From Carboxylicivirga taeanensis (GTDB taxonomy: Bacteria; Bacteroidota; Bacteroidia; Bacteroidales; Marinilabiliaceae), in contig NZ_JBPUSJ010000004.1 in the NCBI RefSeq assembly GCF_051851475.1, positions 372,001-436,000 on the forward strand: DNA of 64,000 nt, written 5' to 3'. The translations under genes and the position numbers were made by a program. A model generated the notes under the pieces. It had not been told where the DNA came from and made no database searches. It saw only the letters and a list, made by a program, of their open reading frames with translations. This document shows, in pieces, positions 16,334 to 24,917 of the stretch (within the stretch, counting starts at the first letter, position 1; every line of letters begins with the position of its first letter).

Positions 16334-17233
16334 TTAGATGGATGACCCATAGATAAGTAATGCAATGCCGATGCTGATACCCAGTAGATTGATTGCCTTT
16401 TTTTTGATGTTTAATTCGTTAAAAATAAGCGCACCTGTTGTAAATGCAATAATCACACCCCCTCTTCTGATGGCTGATATCACCGAAATGAGTGCATCGG
16501 CATCACTGACGGCCTTAAAGTAGAGGTAGTCAGCAAATACCAGAGTGATTCCGATAAATGGAATGGACCAACGGAACGAGAAAGGGGTGCTGTTTTTTTT
16601 GTTGGGCCACCAGATGAGCAGAATGATTGGTATCATCAGCATAGCCTGGTAGATGGAGAACCAACTTTGTACGGCTAATCGGTTAATGTTTTGCAACAGG
16701 TGCTTATCGTAAAGGCCGCTTGCGGCGCCACTCAGGGTGGCAATAATGATGCACCAAACCCACTTGTTGGTTTTTATGCTAAAGCCTTCGCTTTTGCCAA
16801 TAGTTGTGAAATGATAAAAGAAAAGTAAAGTGGTGATAATGCCCAGCCACTGAAGTCCATTAAGCTGTTCGGAGAAAAGGAGGATAGCACCTAGAAGCGT
16901 CCAAAGGGGCCCCGTGGCCCGGATTGGAGCAACGAAAGTGATGGGTAGATGTTTGAGTGCAAAAAAGGAAAATATCCAGGAGGTGAGAACAATTACCGAT
17001 TTGAGTAGGATTTGAAAGTGCTGCTTGGAGGTGATGGAGGTAATGTATACAGGACTATCTGTGGCGATAAGGGCTGCTTTTGATAGGATAATTAACGGCA
17101 GAAATATGGCGGCCGCACTACAGATGCTCACCATCAATACAGGGAGTACGGCATTATGATTGAGTGAAACCTTTTTCAGGACATCATAAAAACCCAGTAA
17201 AATTGCAGAGAAAAGTGCCAGATGAAACCACAT
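16334..17233 (-). CDS. EamA-family drug/metabolite transporter
   Basis: This 299-residue integral membrane protein has ten predicted hydrophobic segments in two EamA halves. Typical motifs include the first-half end (FVAPIRATGPLWTLLGAILLF) and the second-half IRRGGVIIAFTTGALIF. I place the start at ATG 17233: a longer frame from GTG 17284 would run across a perfect TATTTTTG promoter box (17250-17257), and the ATG gives a normal EamA N-terminus (MWFHLALFSAILLGF). The substrate is unknown. It is divergent from the hydantoinase-like gene. A CTGTTCG..CGAACAG hairpin (16314-16331) lies at its 3' end without a T-run. Confidence 0.85.
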   Translation of the reverse strand: MWFHLALFSAILLGFYDVLKKVSLNHNAVLPVLMVSICSAAAIFLPLIILSKAALIATDSPVYITSITSKQHFQILLKSVIVLTSWIFSFFALKHLPITFVAPIRATGPLWTLLGAILLFSEQLNGLQWLGIITTLLFFYHFTTIGKSEGFSIKTNKWVWCIIIATLSGAASGLYDKHLLQNINRLAVQSWFSIYQAMLMIPIILLIWWPNKKNSTPFSFRWSIPFIGITLVFADYLYFKAVSDADALISVISAIRRGGVIIAFTTGALIFNELNIKKKAINLLGISIGIALLIYGSSI

Positions 17234-17249
17234 ATTTGCTTTTTGCCCG

Positions 17250-17257
17250 CAAAAATA
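17250..17257 (-). promoter_or_regulatory. -7 box for the EamA gene
   Basis: The minus strand reads TATTTTTG, 16 bases upstream of ATG 17233. This supports the shorter start. No TTG is found at -33. Confidence 0.45.
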
Positions 17258-17323
17258 GCTAAGATAACCGAAATGGCTGTCCACGCGGCTTACATATTGG
17301 TTGTATCGAATGAAGTGGCTTGA

Positions 17324-17355
17324 TTTGTAATTGCTTTGGTTATTTGATACATTTA
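17324..17355 (+). promoter_or_regulatory. promoter of the hydantoinase-like gene
   Basis: TTTG (17324-17327), a 20-base spacer and TACATTTA (one mismatch to TAnnTTTG, 17348-17355) predict a start near 17361, ten bases before ATG 17371. Confidence 0.5.
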
Positions 17356-17370
17356 TGTCAAAACAGTCCT

Positions 17371-18696
17371 ATGGATTATGTTTTAATCAAAAACGGAAAA
17401 GTTGTTCATAACGGGGGCGAGCATAGCAGGGATGTCTTAATTGGTAATGATAAGATCATTGATATCCGTGAACGCATAGAACGCCCTGAGCCTGAAACGC
17501 CTGTTATTGATGCACAGGGTAAATATGTACTGCCTGGGGCTGTTGATACCAATATATTATTCAGTGAGCTTATTAAGCAGGATAAAACGGCCTTAAAACG
17601 TTTTAATCAGGCTCAGGTTATAGGAGGAACAACCACTGTAATTGAGCCAGTCCTGCCTGTTTCATCAGCTATTTATCAAACGGAATTAAAGCGGAGGAGA
17701 CGCAACTACTATGGCATTAGCGCAGATTATGGTTTTCACCTGTCGATGAATGGCTGGAAGTATTTCTCTGAACGGGATATTGACTTTGTTTATGCGCATG
17801 AAGGGGTGGCTTCGTTTTATCTGAAATGGCCGGTTGAGCAAAGCGAGGTGGAGCAAATAAAAGGGTTGCTGAAGGCGGCTGCCATTGATTCTACACCTGT
17901 GATGGTTGATTTGCATAAACCTGGTGAAGCAGAAAGTGGTTTTGCCGCTATGTCGGATGTCAACCGCGATACATTTGCTTGTCATCTGCAGCATTTGCAG
18001 CGTATAATTGACTTGGCTTTGGAAGTGAAGTGTATTATATGTATCATGAATGTTTGTTTTAAGGAAGAGCTGGACCTGATAGAGGCACATGCTTCATCTA
18101 AACTGGTGTATGCCGAGTTAATGTTTCCGTTTCACATTGCAGACTCGGATAGGATCATTGTTGATAGTGATTCTGTGTTTTCCGGTTTTCCGCTTGTCGA
18201 TAACCTGAATTTAATATCGGCCACCGAGTTATGGCAGTGCTTAAAGAAAGGTAACTATTTTTTGGCGCGCCCGATGGTAAAGCTCTCCGGGCAGGGCATT
18301 ATAAGGGATAGTCAGGTGGCAAACCGGCCTGATGAGTACATTTTGCTTAAAAACCTTTTGTCCGTATTGTACACTTTAGGAGTAACCCAACAGAATATTA
18401 CATTGGCTGAATTGATTGAATTGTTAGCTTGTCGGCCTGCTCGCTTTATGGGCTTGTACCCCAAAAAGGGCGTGGTTGCGGTTGGTAGTGATGCCGATAT
18501 TATAATCTGGAATTTAGATTACAAGCGCAATCTGCACTGCCATTTGCCTGGCTGGAGAAATGAGCACATTAACCATTTTCCGTTAAAGGGACGGGTTGAG
18601 TTTGCTTTTATTAAGGGACATATGGTTTATGATGGCGAAAGTTTTAGTGAAGAACATGTAGAGGGCCGGTATCTCTATAGAAGCCCATCTAAATGA
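17371..18696 (+). CDS. hydantoinase/dihydroorotase-like protein lacking the metal site
   Basis: This 441-residue protein has the amidohydrolase layout of dihydroorotases and hydantoinases: an N-terminal composite sandwich, a TIM barrel, and the C-terminal GSDADIIIWNL segment. The catalytic metal ligands are gone. Where active enzymes have D-x-H-x-H after the PG turn, this one has VDTNILF (Asn61, Leu63). The carbamylated lysine of GxxSFK is Tyr150 (GVASFY). The next histidine position appears to be Asp180 (VMVDLHKP). No DHAPH/DHCP-type aspartate motif is found. It is thus probably a non-hydrolytic pseudoenzyme, perhaps a structural or regulatory partner as known for CRMPs and inactive PyrC-like subunits. 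The start ATG 17371 fits both the promoter and the homologous N-terminus; an upstream in-frame alternative at 17320 overlaps the promoter. Confidence 0.8.
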   Translation: MDYVLIKNGKVVHNGGEHSRDVLIGNDKIIDIRERIERPEPETPVIDAQGKYVLPGAVDTNILFSELIKQDKTALKRFNQAQVIGGTTTVIEPVLPVSSAIYQTELKRRRRNYYGISADYGFHLSMNGWKYFSERDIDFVYAHEGVASFYLKWPVEQSEVEQIKGLLKAAAIDSTPVMVDLHKPGEAESGFAAMSDVNRDTFACHLQHLQRIIDLALEVKCIICIMNVCFKEELDLIEAHASSKLVYAELMFPFHIADSDRIIVDSDSVFSGFPLVDNLNLISATELWQCLKKGNYFLARPMVKLSGQGIIRDSQVANRPDEYILLKNLLSVLYTLGVTQQNITLAELIELLACRPARFMGLYPKKGVVAVGSDADIIIWNLDYKRNLHCHLPGWRNEHINHFPLKGRVEFAFIKGHMVYDGESFSEEHVEGRYLYRSPSK

Positions 18697-18711
18697 TCGC
18701 TTCATTTTGGG

Positions 18712-18742
18712 TTCGTTAAATAACTGAAAATGTATATATTTG
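18712..18742 (+). promoter_or_regulatory. promoter of the Wzc-like gene
   Basis: TTCG (18712-18715, one mismatch to TTTG), a 19-base spacer and TATATTTG (18735-18742, perfect TAnnTTTG) are present. The transcript start would fall near 18748. Confidence 0.55.
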
Positions 18743-18753
18743 GCAAGCCAAAT
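18738..18753. repeat. inverted repeat across the Wzc-like gene promoter
   Basis: ATTTGGC-AA-GCCAAAT has perfect 7-base arms. It overlaps the -7 box and the expected transcript start, where a repressor would act. Confidence 0.5.
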
Positions 18754-18761
18754 AATTGTTG

Positions 18762-21155
18762 ATGAATAATCTGAATAGTACGACTGAAGCAAACGGGACT
18801 GGAGTAAAAAAAGTGGAAGGTGATAATCTTTTCGATGTCAATCGATTAGTTCGGTTGATGCGAAAAAACTGGTATTTGTTTCTCATATCTTTCCCGCTCT
18901 GCCTGGGAGCTGTATTTATATATCATCGCTATACTGTTCCTGTCTATAAAGCATCAGCAACGCTGCTTCTGAAAAGTAGCGAACAAACTCCCATGACACC
19001 CAATGGGCTGATGGAAGGCTTTGGTTTATCTCCAGAAATGAGGAGCATTGAAAACCAGAGTTTCATTATCCGTTCAAGAAACATTGTTACTAAAGCAATC
19101 AATCGTCTCGATTTTGGGGTGGAGTATTATCAGAAAGGGCGATTTCGCGATACAGAGCTGTACCACAGAGCACCCTTTGTTATTGAGTTTGATTCGCTTC
19201 ATCCTCAGTTACTGAATGTACCCATCGAGTTAGTTTTTAGCTCATCCGGTAAAATACAGCTAAGTGTTAGTTGTGAAGAAGGCGTTCTGCACAGTTATGC
19301 TAATGAGGGCTATGCCGGACAAATAGAAGCATTTGATTTTTCGGCTGATGTAATAGATGGTGAGTGGGTAAAGAACCAGGCATTTTCATTGAGAGTAAAG
19401 CGCAGGGGAAACAGTGTTTTGCAGCCCAATGTGGCTTACTATTTTATGTTTAAATCACACAATCAGCTAACGAACCAGTATCGTGGAAGTTTGAGTGTAG
19501 CACCCTATAGTGAGGGCTCAAGTATCTTATTTATTTCCTCAGTTGGTGCTAACCGCCAAAAATTAGTGGCTTTTTTGGATGTTTTATGTGCAGTTATATT
19601 AGAGCATAATCTGGATCGCAAAAATGATATGGCAACCCGTTCTATTGCTTTTATTGAAGAGCAACTTAAAACGGTTTCAGATACATTGGAGGAGGTGCAG
19701 GACCGGCTTTCGGATTACCGGAAGGCAAATCGCTTTATGGGACCGTCGGAGTTCTCGCAAAAGCTAGCCGATAAATATTACGAGGCAGAAAGTGATTTGA
19801 AAATGCTGCGTATGCGCATTGATTATTATCAATATCTTCAGAAGAACCTGAAGGTGTCTGATGATTTTGAGCAGTTTTTGTTGCCTGCAGTGGGAAGTGA
19901 AAGCACGGGTTTGGTCAATGAGTTGGTGTCGCAGCTAATTGAGATTCAAAAAGAGATGGAGCTTTTGAAGAGTGAGGTGAGTGCGGATAATCAGTATCTG
20001 ACGACACAAAAAAACCGAATGGAGATAACGGTTGACCTGTTGAATAAAGCCATTAATCAGGTGCTCAAAAATTTTAGTATCGAGGAGGCAAAAATACAAA
20101 GTGAACTGACTTCTATTTTGTCGGATATGGAGCGACTGCCTGAATTAGAGAAAAATTATCTCATTATTGACAGGACCTATAAGCTGAACGATGCTATTTA
20201 TACTTTTTTATTGCAGAAGCATTCGGAGACGCAAATAACAAAGGCGAGTAATTCGCCCGATAATGAGATTATCGATAGTGCATCTGTTCAGGCTATTGTT
20301 TCGCCCGACAAACGTGGAGATTACAAGAAGGGTTTACTGCTCGCCGTATTGATTCCTGCTGTTTTTATTGGCTTAAAGGAGCTGCTAAATACAAAAGTTC
20401 GCGGAAAAGAAGATTTAAATAGTTTATTGCCAGGTGTTCCGGTCGTGGGGATGGTGATGCATAACAATAACGATGTGGAGGATGTCATCAGCGCTTTTCC
20501 GCACTCGATCATTAGTGAATCGTTTCGTTCTTTACGCACCAAACTGAAATTTATGGCTGGTTCCGATCAAGTGAAGGTGATTACTCTGACCAGCTCCAAT
20601 ACCGGTGAAGGAAAAACTTTTTGTGCACAAAACCTGGCTTCAGTATTTGCCATATCGGGCAAGAAAACAGTGATTGTTGGGTTTGATATGCGTAAGCCCA
20701 GGTTAACAGCTTTGTATGACCTTCATCAGGAATTGGGCTTATCTAATTACTTCATTGGTCAGGCGGCCGTAACCGATATTGTTTACCAAACAGCTCAAAC
20801 AAATGTTTACGTGATACCTGCTGGCCCAGTTCCTCCAAACCCCAGCGAGTTGATTGTAGGCGAAAAAACCGAGCAGTTATACGAGTACTTGAGAAGTGAA
20901 TTTGATATCATCGTAATTGATTCGCCACCAATAGGTCTAGTGGCCGATGCTCGTTTGCTAATGCAGCATTCGGACTGTAATCTGTTTGTTGTTCGCTCAA
21001 ATTATACCTCAAAAGAGCATATGGTGCATACCGTTGATAACTTATTAAGTGAGAAGGTTGAAGGGTTAGGCATTGTTTTAAACGATATTTCTTTTAAAGA
21101 AAAAGGATATGGCTATTACTCAGCCGAATATTACGGGGGAAAGGTAAAGGTTTAA
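18762..21155 (+). CDS. Wzc-type polysaccharide co-polymerase and tyrosine autokinase
   Basis: This 797-residue inner-membrane protein controls chain length and export of capsular or exopolysaccharide. It has a cytoplasmic N-terminus, a first membrane segment (about 35-55), a Wzz domain with a long periplasmic coiled-coil region (about 280-480), a second membrane segment (about 524-541) and a BY-kinase domain. The kinase shows Walker A SSNTGEGKT (about 611-619), Walker A' VGFDMRKP and Walker B IIVIDSPP. The C-terminus ends in a tyrosine cluster (YGYYSAEYYGG), the usual autophosphorylation target. ATG 18762 is chosen over two upstream in-frame TTG codons. No wza or wzx/wzy genes follow; instead a glycosyltransferase gene converges from the right with a 1-base gap. 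Confidence 0.92.
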   Translation: MNNLNSTTEANGTGVKKVEGDNLFDVNRLVRLMRKNWYLFLISFPLCLGAVFIYHRYTVPVYKASATLLLKSSEQTPMTPNGLMEGFGLSPEMRSIENQSFIIRSRNIVTKAINRLDFGVEYYQKGRFRDTELYHRAPFVIEFDSLHPQLLNVPIELVFSSSGKIQLSVSCEEGVLHSYANEGYAGQIEAFDFSADVIDGEWVKNQAFSLRVKRRGNSVLQPNVAYYFMFKSHNQLTNQYRGSLSVAPYSEGSSILFISSVGANRQKLVAFLDVLCAVILEHNLDRKNDMATRSIAFIEEQLKTVSDTLEEVQDRLSDYRKANRFMGPSEFSQKLADKYYEAESDLKMLRMRIDYYQYLQKNLKVSDDFEQFLLPAVGSESTGLVNELVSQLIEIQKEMELLKSEVSADNQYLTTQKNRMEITVDLLNKAINQVLKNFSIEEAKIQSELTSILSDMERLPELEKNYLIIDRTYKLNDAIYTFLLQKHSETQITKASNSPDNEIIDSASVQAIVSPDKRGDYKKGLLLAVLIPAVFIGLKELLNTKVRGKEDLNSLLPGVPVVGMVMHNNNDVEDVISAFPHSIISESFRSLRTKLKFMAGSDQVKVITLTSSNTGEGKTFCAQNLASVFAISGKKTVIVGFDMRKPRLTALYDLHQELGLSNYFIGQAAVTDIVYQTAQTNVYVIPAGPVPPNPSELIVGEKTEQLYEYLRSEFDIIVIDSPPIGLVADARLLMQHSDCNLFVVRSNYTSKEHMVHTVDNLLSEKVEGLGIVLNDISFKEKGYGYYSAEYYGGKVKV

Positions 21156-21156
21156 G

Positions 21157-21912
21157 TCAATCCCTTTTAATGTACTGAATGAGTTTGCTGAAGTTTTTAA
21201 TAAAGAGTGCGTAGAAGCCACCAATCTTATTTTGTTTCAGTGCCAGGTAGTCTTCTTTCGATTTTTGCACAATGTTCTTTATTGAATTATTGCTTACCCC
21301 GCCAAGGCGCATGTTAACCAATGTTTCATCGATGTAGAGGCTGTCTGTGTCGGAGTGTGAGAAAAGCCTTAACATGTAATCGTAGTCAGCTGAAATCCGA
21401 AATGCAGTATTAAACCCCCCAAGTTGCTGTATTAAGCCTCGTCTGATATACACTGTTGGGTGGGGTGGCATCCATCCGCGTTTAAGTAATTTCAAACTAA
21501 AGGGCTGACTCTTCCAAAAACGAATGATTTTATCGGGGGCATCAGCCTGTACATAGTTAAGATTGCCATACAGAACATTGTGGTTGCTGTTGTCAACCTG
21601 TGCCAGGATGTTTTCCACAACCTGCTCATCATGAAATAGATCGTCGGCATGTAAAAAGCCAATCCATTCAGTGCTTGCCAGCTTAAGTCCTTTGTTCATG
21701 GCATCGTAGATGCCCTTGTCTCGCTCACTGACCCAACGATCTATGCGATCATCGTTATTTTTAATTATTTCTGGTGTATTGTCGTTCGATTGCCCATCAA
21801 TAATAATGTATTCTATCTGCTCTCTTACAGTTTGACTGTTGACACTATTGATGGTATCAATAAGTGTTTGTTCACAATTGTAGGTAACTGTAATTATCGA
21901 AATCTTCTTCAT
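21157..21912 (-). CDS. family 2 glycosyltransferase
   Basis: This 251-residue GT-A enzyme would add a sugar from a nucleotide-sugar donor to a lipid-linked or polysaccharide acceptor. The family hallmarks are visible: ISIITVTYNCEQTL at the N-terminus, EYIIIDGQSNDNT, a DxD-like metal site LHADDLF (about 91-97), and the acceptor-side motif GFNTAFRISADYDYMLRL. It resembles the WcaE-type branch; donor and acceptor are unknown. It lies 11 bases after a small membrane protein gene and converges on the Wzc-like kinase, so a role in surface polysaccharide is likely. Confidence 0.9.
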   Translation of the reverse strand: MKKISIITVTYNCEQTLIDTINSVNSQTVREQIEYIIIDGQSNDNTPEIIKNNDDRIDRWVSERDKGIYDAMNKGLKLASTEWIGFLHADDLFHDEQVVENILAQVDNSNHNVLYGNLNYVQADAPDKIIRFWKSQPFSLKLLKRGWMPPHPTVYIRRGLIQQLGGFNTAFRISADYDYMLRLFSHSDTDSLYIDETLVNMRLGGVSNNSIKNIVQKSKEDYLALKQNKIGGFYALFIKNFSKLIQYIKRD

Positions 21913-21923
21913 TAAATTCTATG

Positions 21924-22451
21924 CTAATCAAAATAATATTGCTGGATGTCTTTCTTTAGGGTTTCTTTGGCCTTATTGATGTAAAAGTTGGTTTCGTTAA
22001 TGCCTTTTTCCAGTATGACTTTGGATAGTTCCATGGCCGGCGAGTTGGGTTGAACTTCTGACGACGAGGTGTTAATGAGTTTGATAAGTTCGTCCCGTGA
22101 TTTTACAATTGTATCCCAGCTGGCAATGGGCAGATAAATCTGCATGGCAAAATTATGTTCAAACTCCTGTCGGATGGTCTGAAGCAGGTTCTTCTGCAGC
22201 TGCAGGCTGGTAAGTCCATGTTGGTTTGAACGAAGAATTAAGGCTTCCGGGCTTATTCTTTCGAGCAGAATACTCAGTCGCTCGTAGGCTTGCAAACGTG
22301 TTGGTATAAGTTCCCTGTAGGTGCTGTTCGCTAATTCGAGTTCCTTGAGCTTGAGGTTGTGCTTTAAAAACCATCTTAAAATAACTAGCAGGGGTAGTGC
22401 TACTAAAATTACAATGATTGATAATTTAATAAACTCTTCGAAAGAAATCAT
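21924..22451 (-). CDS. conserved single-pass membrane protein, function unknown
   Basis: This 175-residue protein has one N-terminal membrane helix (about 8-28, IVILVALPLLVILRWF) and a mainly helical, charged cytoplasmic region (YRELIPTRLQAYERLSILLERI) that looks coiled-coil-forming. I recognise this as a hypothetical family shared by Bacteroidetes but cannot assign a function. It is upstream of, and probably co-transcribed with, the glycosyltransferase gene (11-base gap). Confidence 0.7.
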   Translation of the reverse strand: MISFEEFIKLSIIVILVALPLLVILRWFLKHNLKLKELELANSTYRELIPTRLQAYERLSILLERISPEALILRSNQHGLTSLQLQKNLLQTIRQEFEHNFAMQIYLPIASWDTIVKSRDELIKLINTSSSEVQPNSPAMELSKVILEKGINETNFYINKAKETLKKDIQQYYFD

Positions 22452-22647
22452 AGTGTGAAATTTTGTGTTGTTTTTGCCTGTGCTTGTTAAATTGTAATAT
22501 TATAAATCTCAATAAAAAGCCTTAGAAATAATATGATTCGAAATCATAGCTCTGTGCCATGTTTATATATGTAAGAAAAAAACACCATTATTTAATGATG
22601 TCTATCGTATTATTTGTTGCTTGCTTTTAATTTTTAGCTAATTTTGT

Positions 22648-22681
22648 TTTCGCATGCAAGATATAAAATGTTTCGCATGCA
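22648..22681. repeat. 11-base direct repeat upstream of the aminotransferase
   Basis: TTTCGCATGCA occurs at 22648-22658 and again at 22671-22681, 23 bases apart (about two helical turns). Each copy contains the palindrome GCATGC. The spacing suits a dimeric regulator. Confidence 0.5.
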
Positions 22682-22731
22682 GCGGATGTTGTGTCTAAAT
22701 TAAGTTACTACAAGTATAGGAGAGTCAATTG

Positions 22732-23931
22732 ATGAGTACAGAAGTTATATCAAACCGTATCAATGCCTTGTCAGAATCGCAAACGATTCAGATGAACCAG
22801 AAAAGCCGTGAGTTAAAAGAAAGTGGTGTAGATGTCATTAACCTGACGATTGGAGAGCCTGATTTTAACACGCCCGAGCACATTAAAGAGGCTGGAATTA
22901 AGGCCATTACTAATAACCTTTCTCATTATCCTCCTGTAGCCGGGTTTCCGGAACTTAAAAAGGCGATAGCGAATAAGTTGGCAACAGACAATGGGTTAGA
23001 GTATGCCCCTGAGCAAATTGTAGTGTCTGCCGGAGCGAAGCATAGTTTGGCAAATGTATTGCAATGTATTGTTAATAAGGACGACGAAGTTATTATTCCG
23101 GCACCATATTGGGTAAGTTACATTGAGCTGGTGAAGCTGGCCGAAGGAAAGCCCGTTGTGGTGGAAGCTGGTGTTGATACCAAGTTTAAAATTACCCCTG
23201 AGCAGTTGGAAGCAAGTATAACGCCCAAAACAAAAGCTATACTTTTTAATTCGCCTTCTAACCCTACCGGTAGTATTTATAGTAAGGATGAGCTGCAGGC
23301 ACTTGCAGAAGTGCTTGAGAAATATCCACACGTATATATTATCTCTGATGAGATTTATGAGAAGATAAATTTTGTTGGGCAACATGTTGGATTGGCTGAA
23401 TTTAGTGCGTTAAAGGCTCGTACCATTATTATAAATGGTGTGTCAAAAGGCTATGCGATGACAGGCTGGCGAATTGGCTATATTGCGGCGCCGTTGGTTA
23501 TTGCCAAAGCTGTTACAAAACTGCAGGGACAATATACGTCTGGCGTATGTGCAATTGCTCAGGCTGCCTCGGTGGAGGCGTTTAACGGCGATCAGCAGTG
23601 TGTGGAAGATATGCGTGTGGCGTTTCAGAAGCGAAGAGATATTGTATTGGACATTGTAAAAGATATTCCCGGATTTAATGTGGCAAAGCCAGATGGAGCA
23701 TTCTATATCTTCCCAGACATCAGTGCTTATTTTGGTAAAAGCAACGGAACTACTACCATTAACTCGTCAATGGATATGTGTATGTATCTTCTTGAAAAAG
23801 TACAGGTAGCCGCTGTGCCAGGCAGTGCCTTCGGAAGTGAACAATGTGTGCGCTTTTCCTATGCCGCCGCCGAAGACTTGCTTATTCAGGCGTTTAATAG
23901 GGTGAAGGCAGCGTTGGCTGAACTCAGCTAA
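22732..23931 (+). CDS. aspC: class I aspartate/aromatic aminotransferase
   Basis: This 399-residue PLP enzyme transfers an amino group, most likely between aspartate and 2-oxoglutarate. Seen are the substrate-side NLTIGEPDF, the PLP contacts FNSPSNPTG and ISDEIYE, the Schiff-base Lys239 in NGVSKGYAMTGWRIGY, and the C-terminal carboxylate-binding arginine in CVRFSYA. ATG 22732 is preferred to the in-frame TTG at 22729 because it sits 7 bases after AGGAGAG, one of the few Shine-Dalgarno-like sites in this window. The substrate preference cannot be read from the sequence; the symbol is a family name. Confidence 0.88.
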   Translation: MSTEVISNRINALSESQTIQMNQKSRELKESGVDVINLTIGEPDFNTPEHIKEAGIKAITNNLSHYPPVAGFPELKKAIANKLATDNGLEYAPEQIVVSAGAKHSLANVLQCIVNKDDEVIIPAPYWVSYIELVKLAEGKPVVVEAGVDTKFKITPEQLEASITPKTKAILFNSPSNPTGSIYSKDELQALAEVLEKYPHVYIISDEIYEKINFVGQHVGLAEFSALKARTIIINGVSKGYAMTGWRIGYIAAPLVIAKAVTKLQGQYTSGVCAIAQAASVEAFNGDQQCVEDMRVAFQKRRDIVLDIVKDIPGFNVAKPDGAFYIFPDISAYFGKSNGTTTINSSMDMCMYLLEKVQVAAVPGSAFGSEQCVRFSYAAAEDLLIQAFNRVKAALAELS

Positions 23932-24022
23932 ATGCCGTACTGTTGGTAAGTTTGATTTTATATCCCACAAAAAAATTGTTTCTTTGATTTGTAAATTTTT
24001 ATTGCAATCATTGGATTAAGTT

Positions 24023-24754
24023 ATGAGTAAGCAGCCAATTAAAAGTACCAATACTGAAGGAAACATTATAGAATTTAAAAATGCCAGCATCCGCCAGCAG
24101 GAGCATCTGATACTGCAGGATGTTAACTTTAGTGTGAAGCCGGGAGAGTTTGTGTATTTAATTGGTAAGGTTGGGAGTGGTAAATCCAGCCTGCTTAAAA
24201 CCATGTATAAAGAATTGCCTCTCGAAGAAGGGTATGGGTTTGTAGCCGGGTACCCTTTAAAGACCATTAAAGATAGTCAGGTACCGATGTTGAGGCGCAA
24301 AATGGGTATTGTCTTTCAGGATTTTCAGTTGCTTTCGGACAGGACGGTTTATGATAACCTGATGTTTGTTCTGAAAGCCACTGGCTGGAAGGTGAAAAAA
24401 GACATGGATAAGCGCATACGTGATGTTCTGTCGCATGTCGATATGGTTCACAAAGGCTATAAAATGCCACATCAACTATCAGGTGGAGAGCAGCAGCGCA
24501 TTGGGATTGCCCGGGCCCTGCTCAACTCACCCGACCTGATTTTGGCCGATGAGCCAACAGGAAATCTGGATCCTGAAACTTCAGACGAACTGATGCATTT
24601 GCTAAAAAAGATATGTGTTTCAGGTAACACAGTGGTTATGGCAACCCACAACTATAATTTGCTTAAGAAATTTCCTGGCCGAACAATTCGCTGCGAGGAT
24701 ACGCATCTTTTTGAATCTAAGCAGGAAGAGATAGAATTTGATCTGTTAGATTAG
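24023..24754 (+). CDS. ftsE: FtsE-like cell-division ABC ATPase
   Basis: This 243-residue ATP-binding subunit matches FtsE, which with FtsX controls peptidoglycan hydrolases at the divisome. Walker A is GKVGSGKS (48-55), the ABC signature LSGGEQQR is at 152-159, Walker B is LILADEPT (about 172-179), and the switch histidine lies in ATHNYNLL. Length is normal plus a short C-terminal acidic tail. FtsX is not adjacent; the next gene is a TPR protein on the same strand 163 bases away. A LolD-type lipoprotein exporter ATPase would look similar, but the compact size and FtsE-like helical region favour FtsE. Confidence 0.82.
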   Translation: MSKQPIKSTNTEGNIIEFKNASIRQQEHLILQDVNFSVKPGEFVYLIGKVGSGKSSLLKTMYKELPLEEGYGFVAGYPLKTIKDSQVPMLRRKMGIVFQDFQLLSDRTVYDNLMFVLKATGWKVKKDMDKRIRDVLSHVDMVHKGYKMPHQLSGGEQQRIGIARALLNSPDLILADEPTGNLDPETSDELMHLLKKICVSGNTVVMATHNYNLLKKFPGRTIRCEDTHLFESKQEEIEFDLLD

Positions 24755-24917
24755 GTTTTGCAAAAGAACTGGTCCACCTCTTCTCAAAATAAATTACTTT
24801 TTATTTCACTTCTCTGGTGAAGCACTTTTGTTATCTTTAAGCTCCATTATTGTTTTCGATTAGACTAAAATCAGGAAAGCATCGTTTTATAGTCATAATT
24901 TTAAAGGACTTATCCTT

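Noticed and set aside
17320..17370. Upstream start for the hydantoinase-like gene
   Set aside because: The extra codons cross the predicted promoter and are not shared with the family N-terminus.
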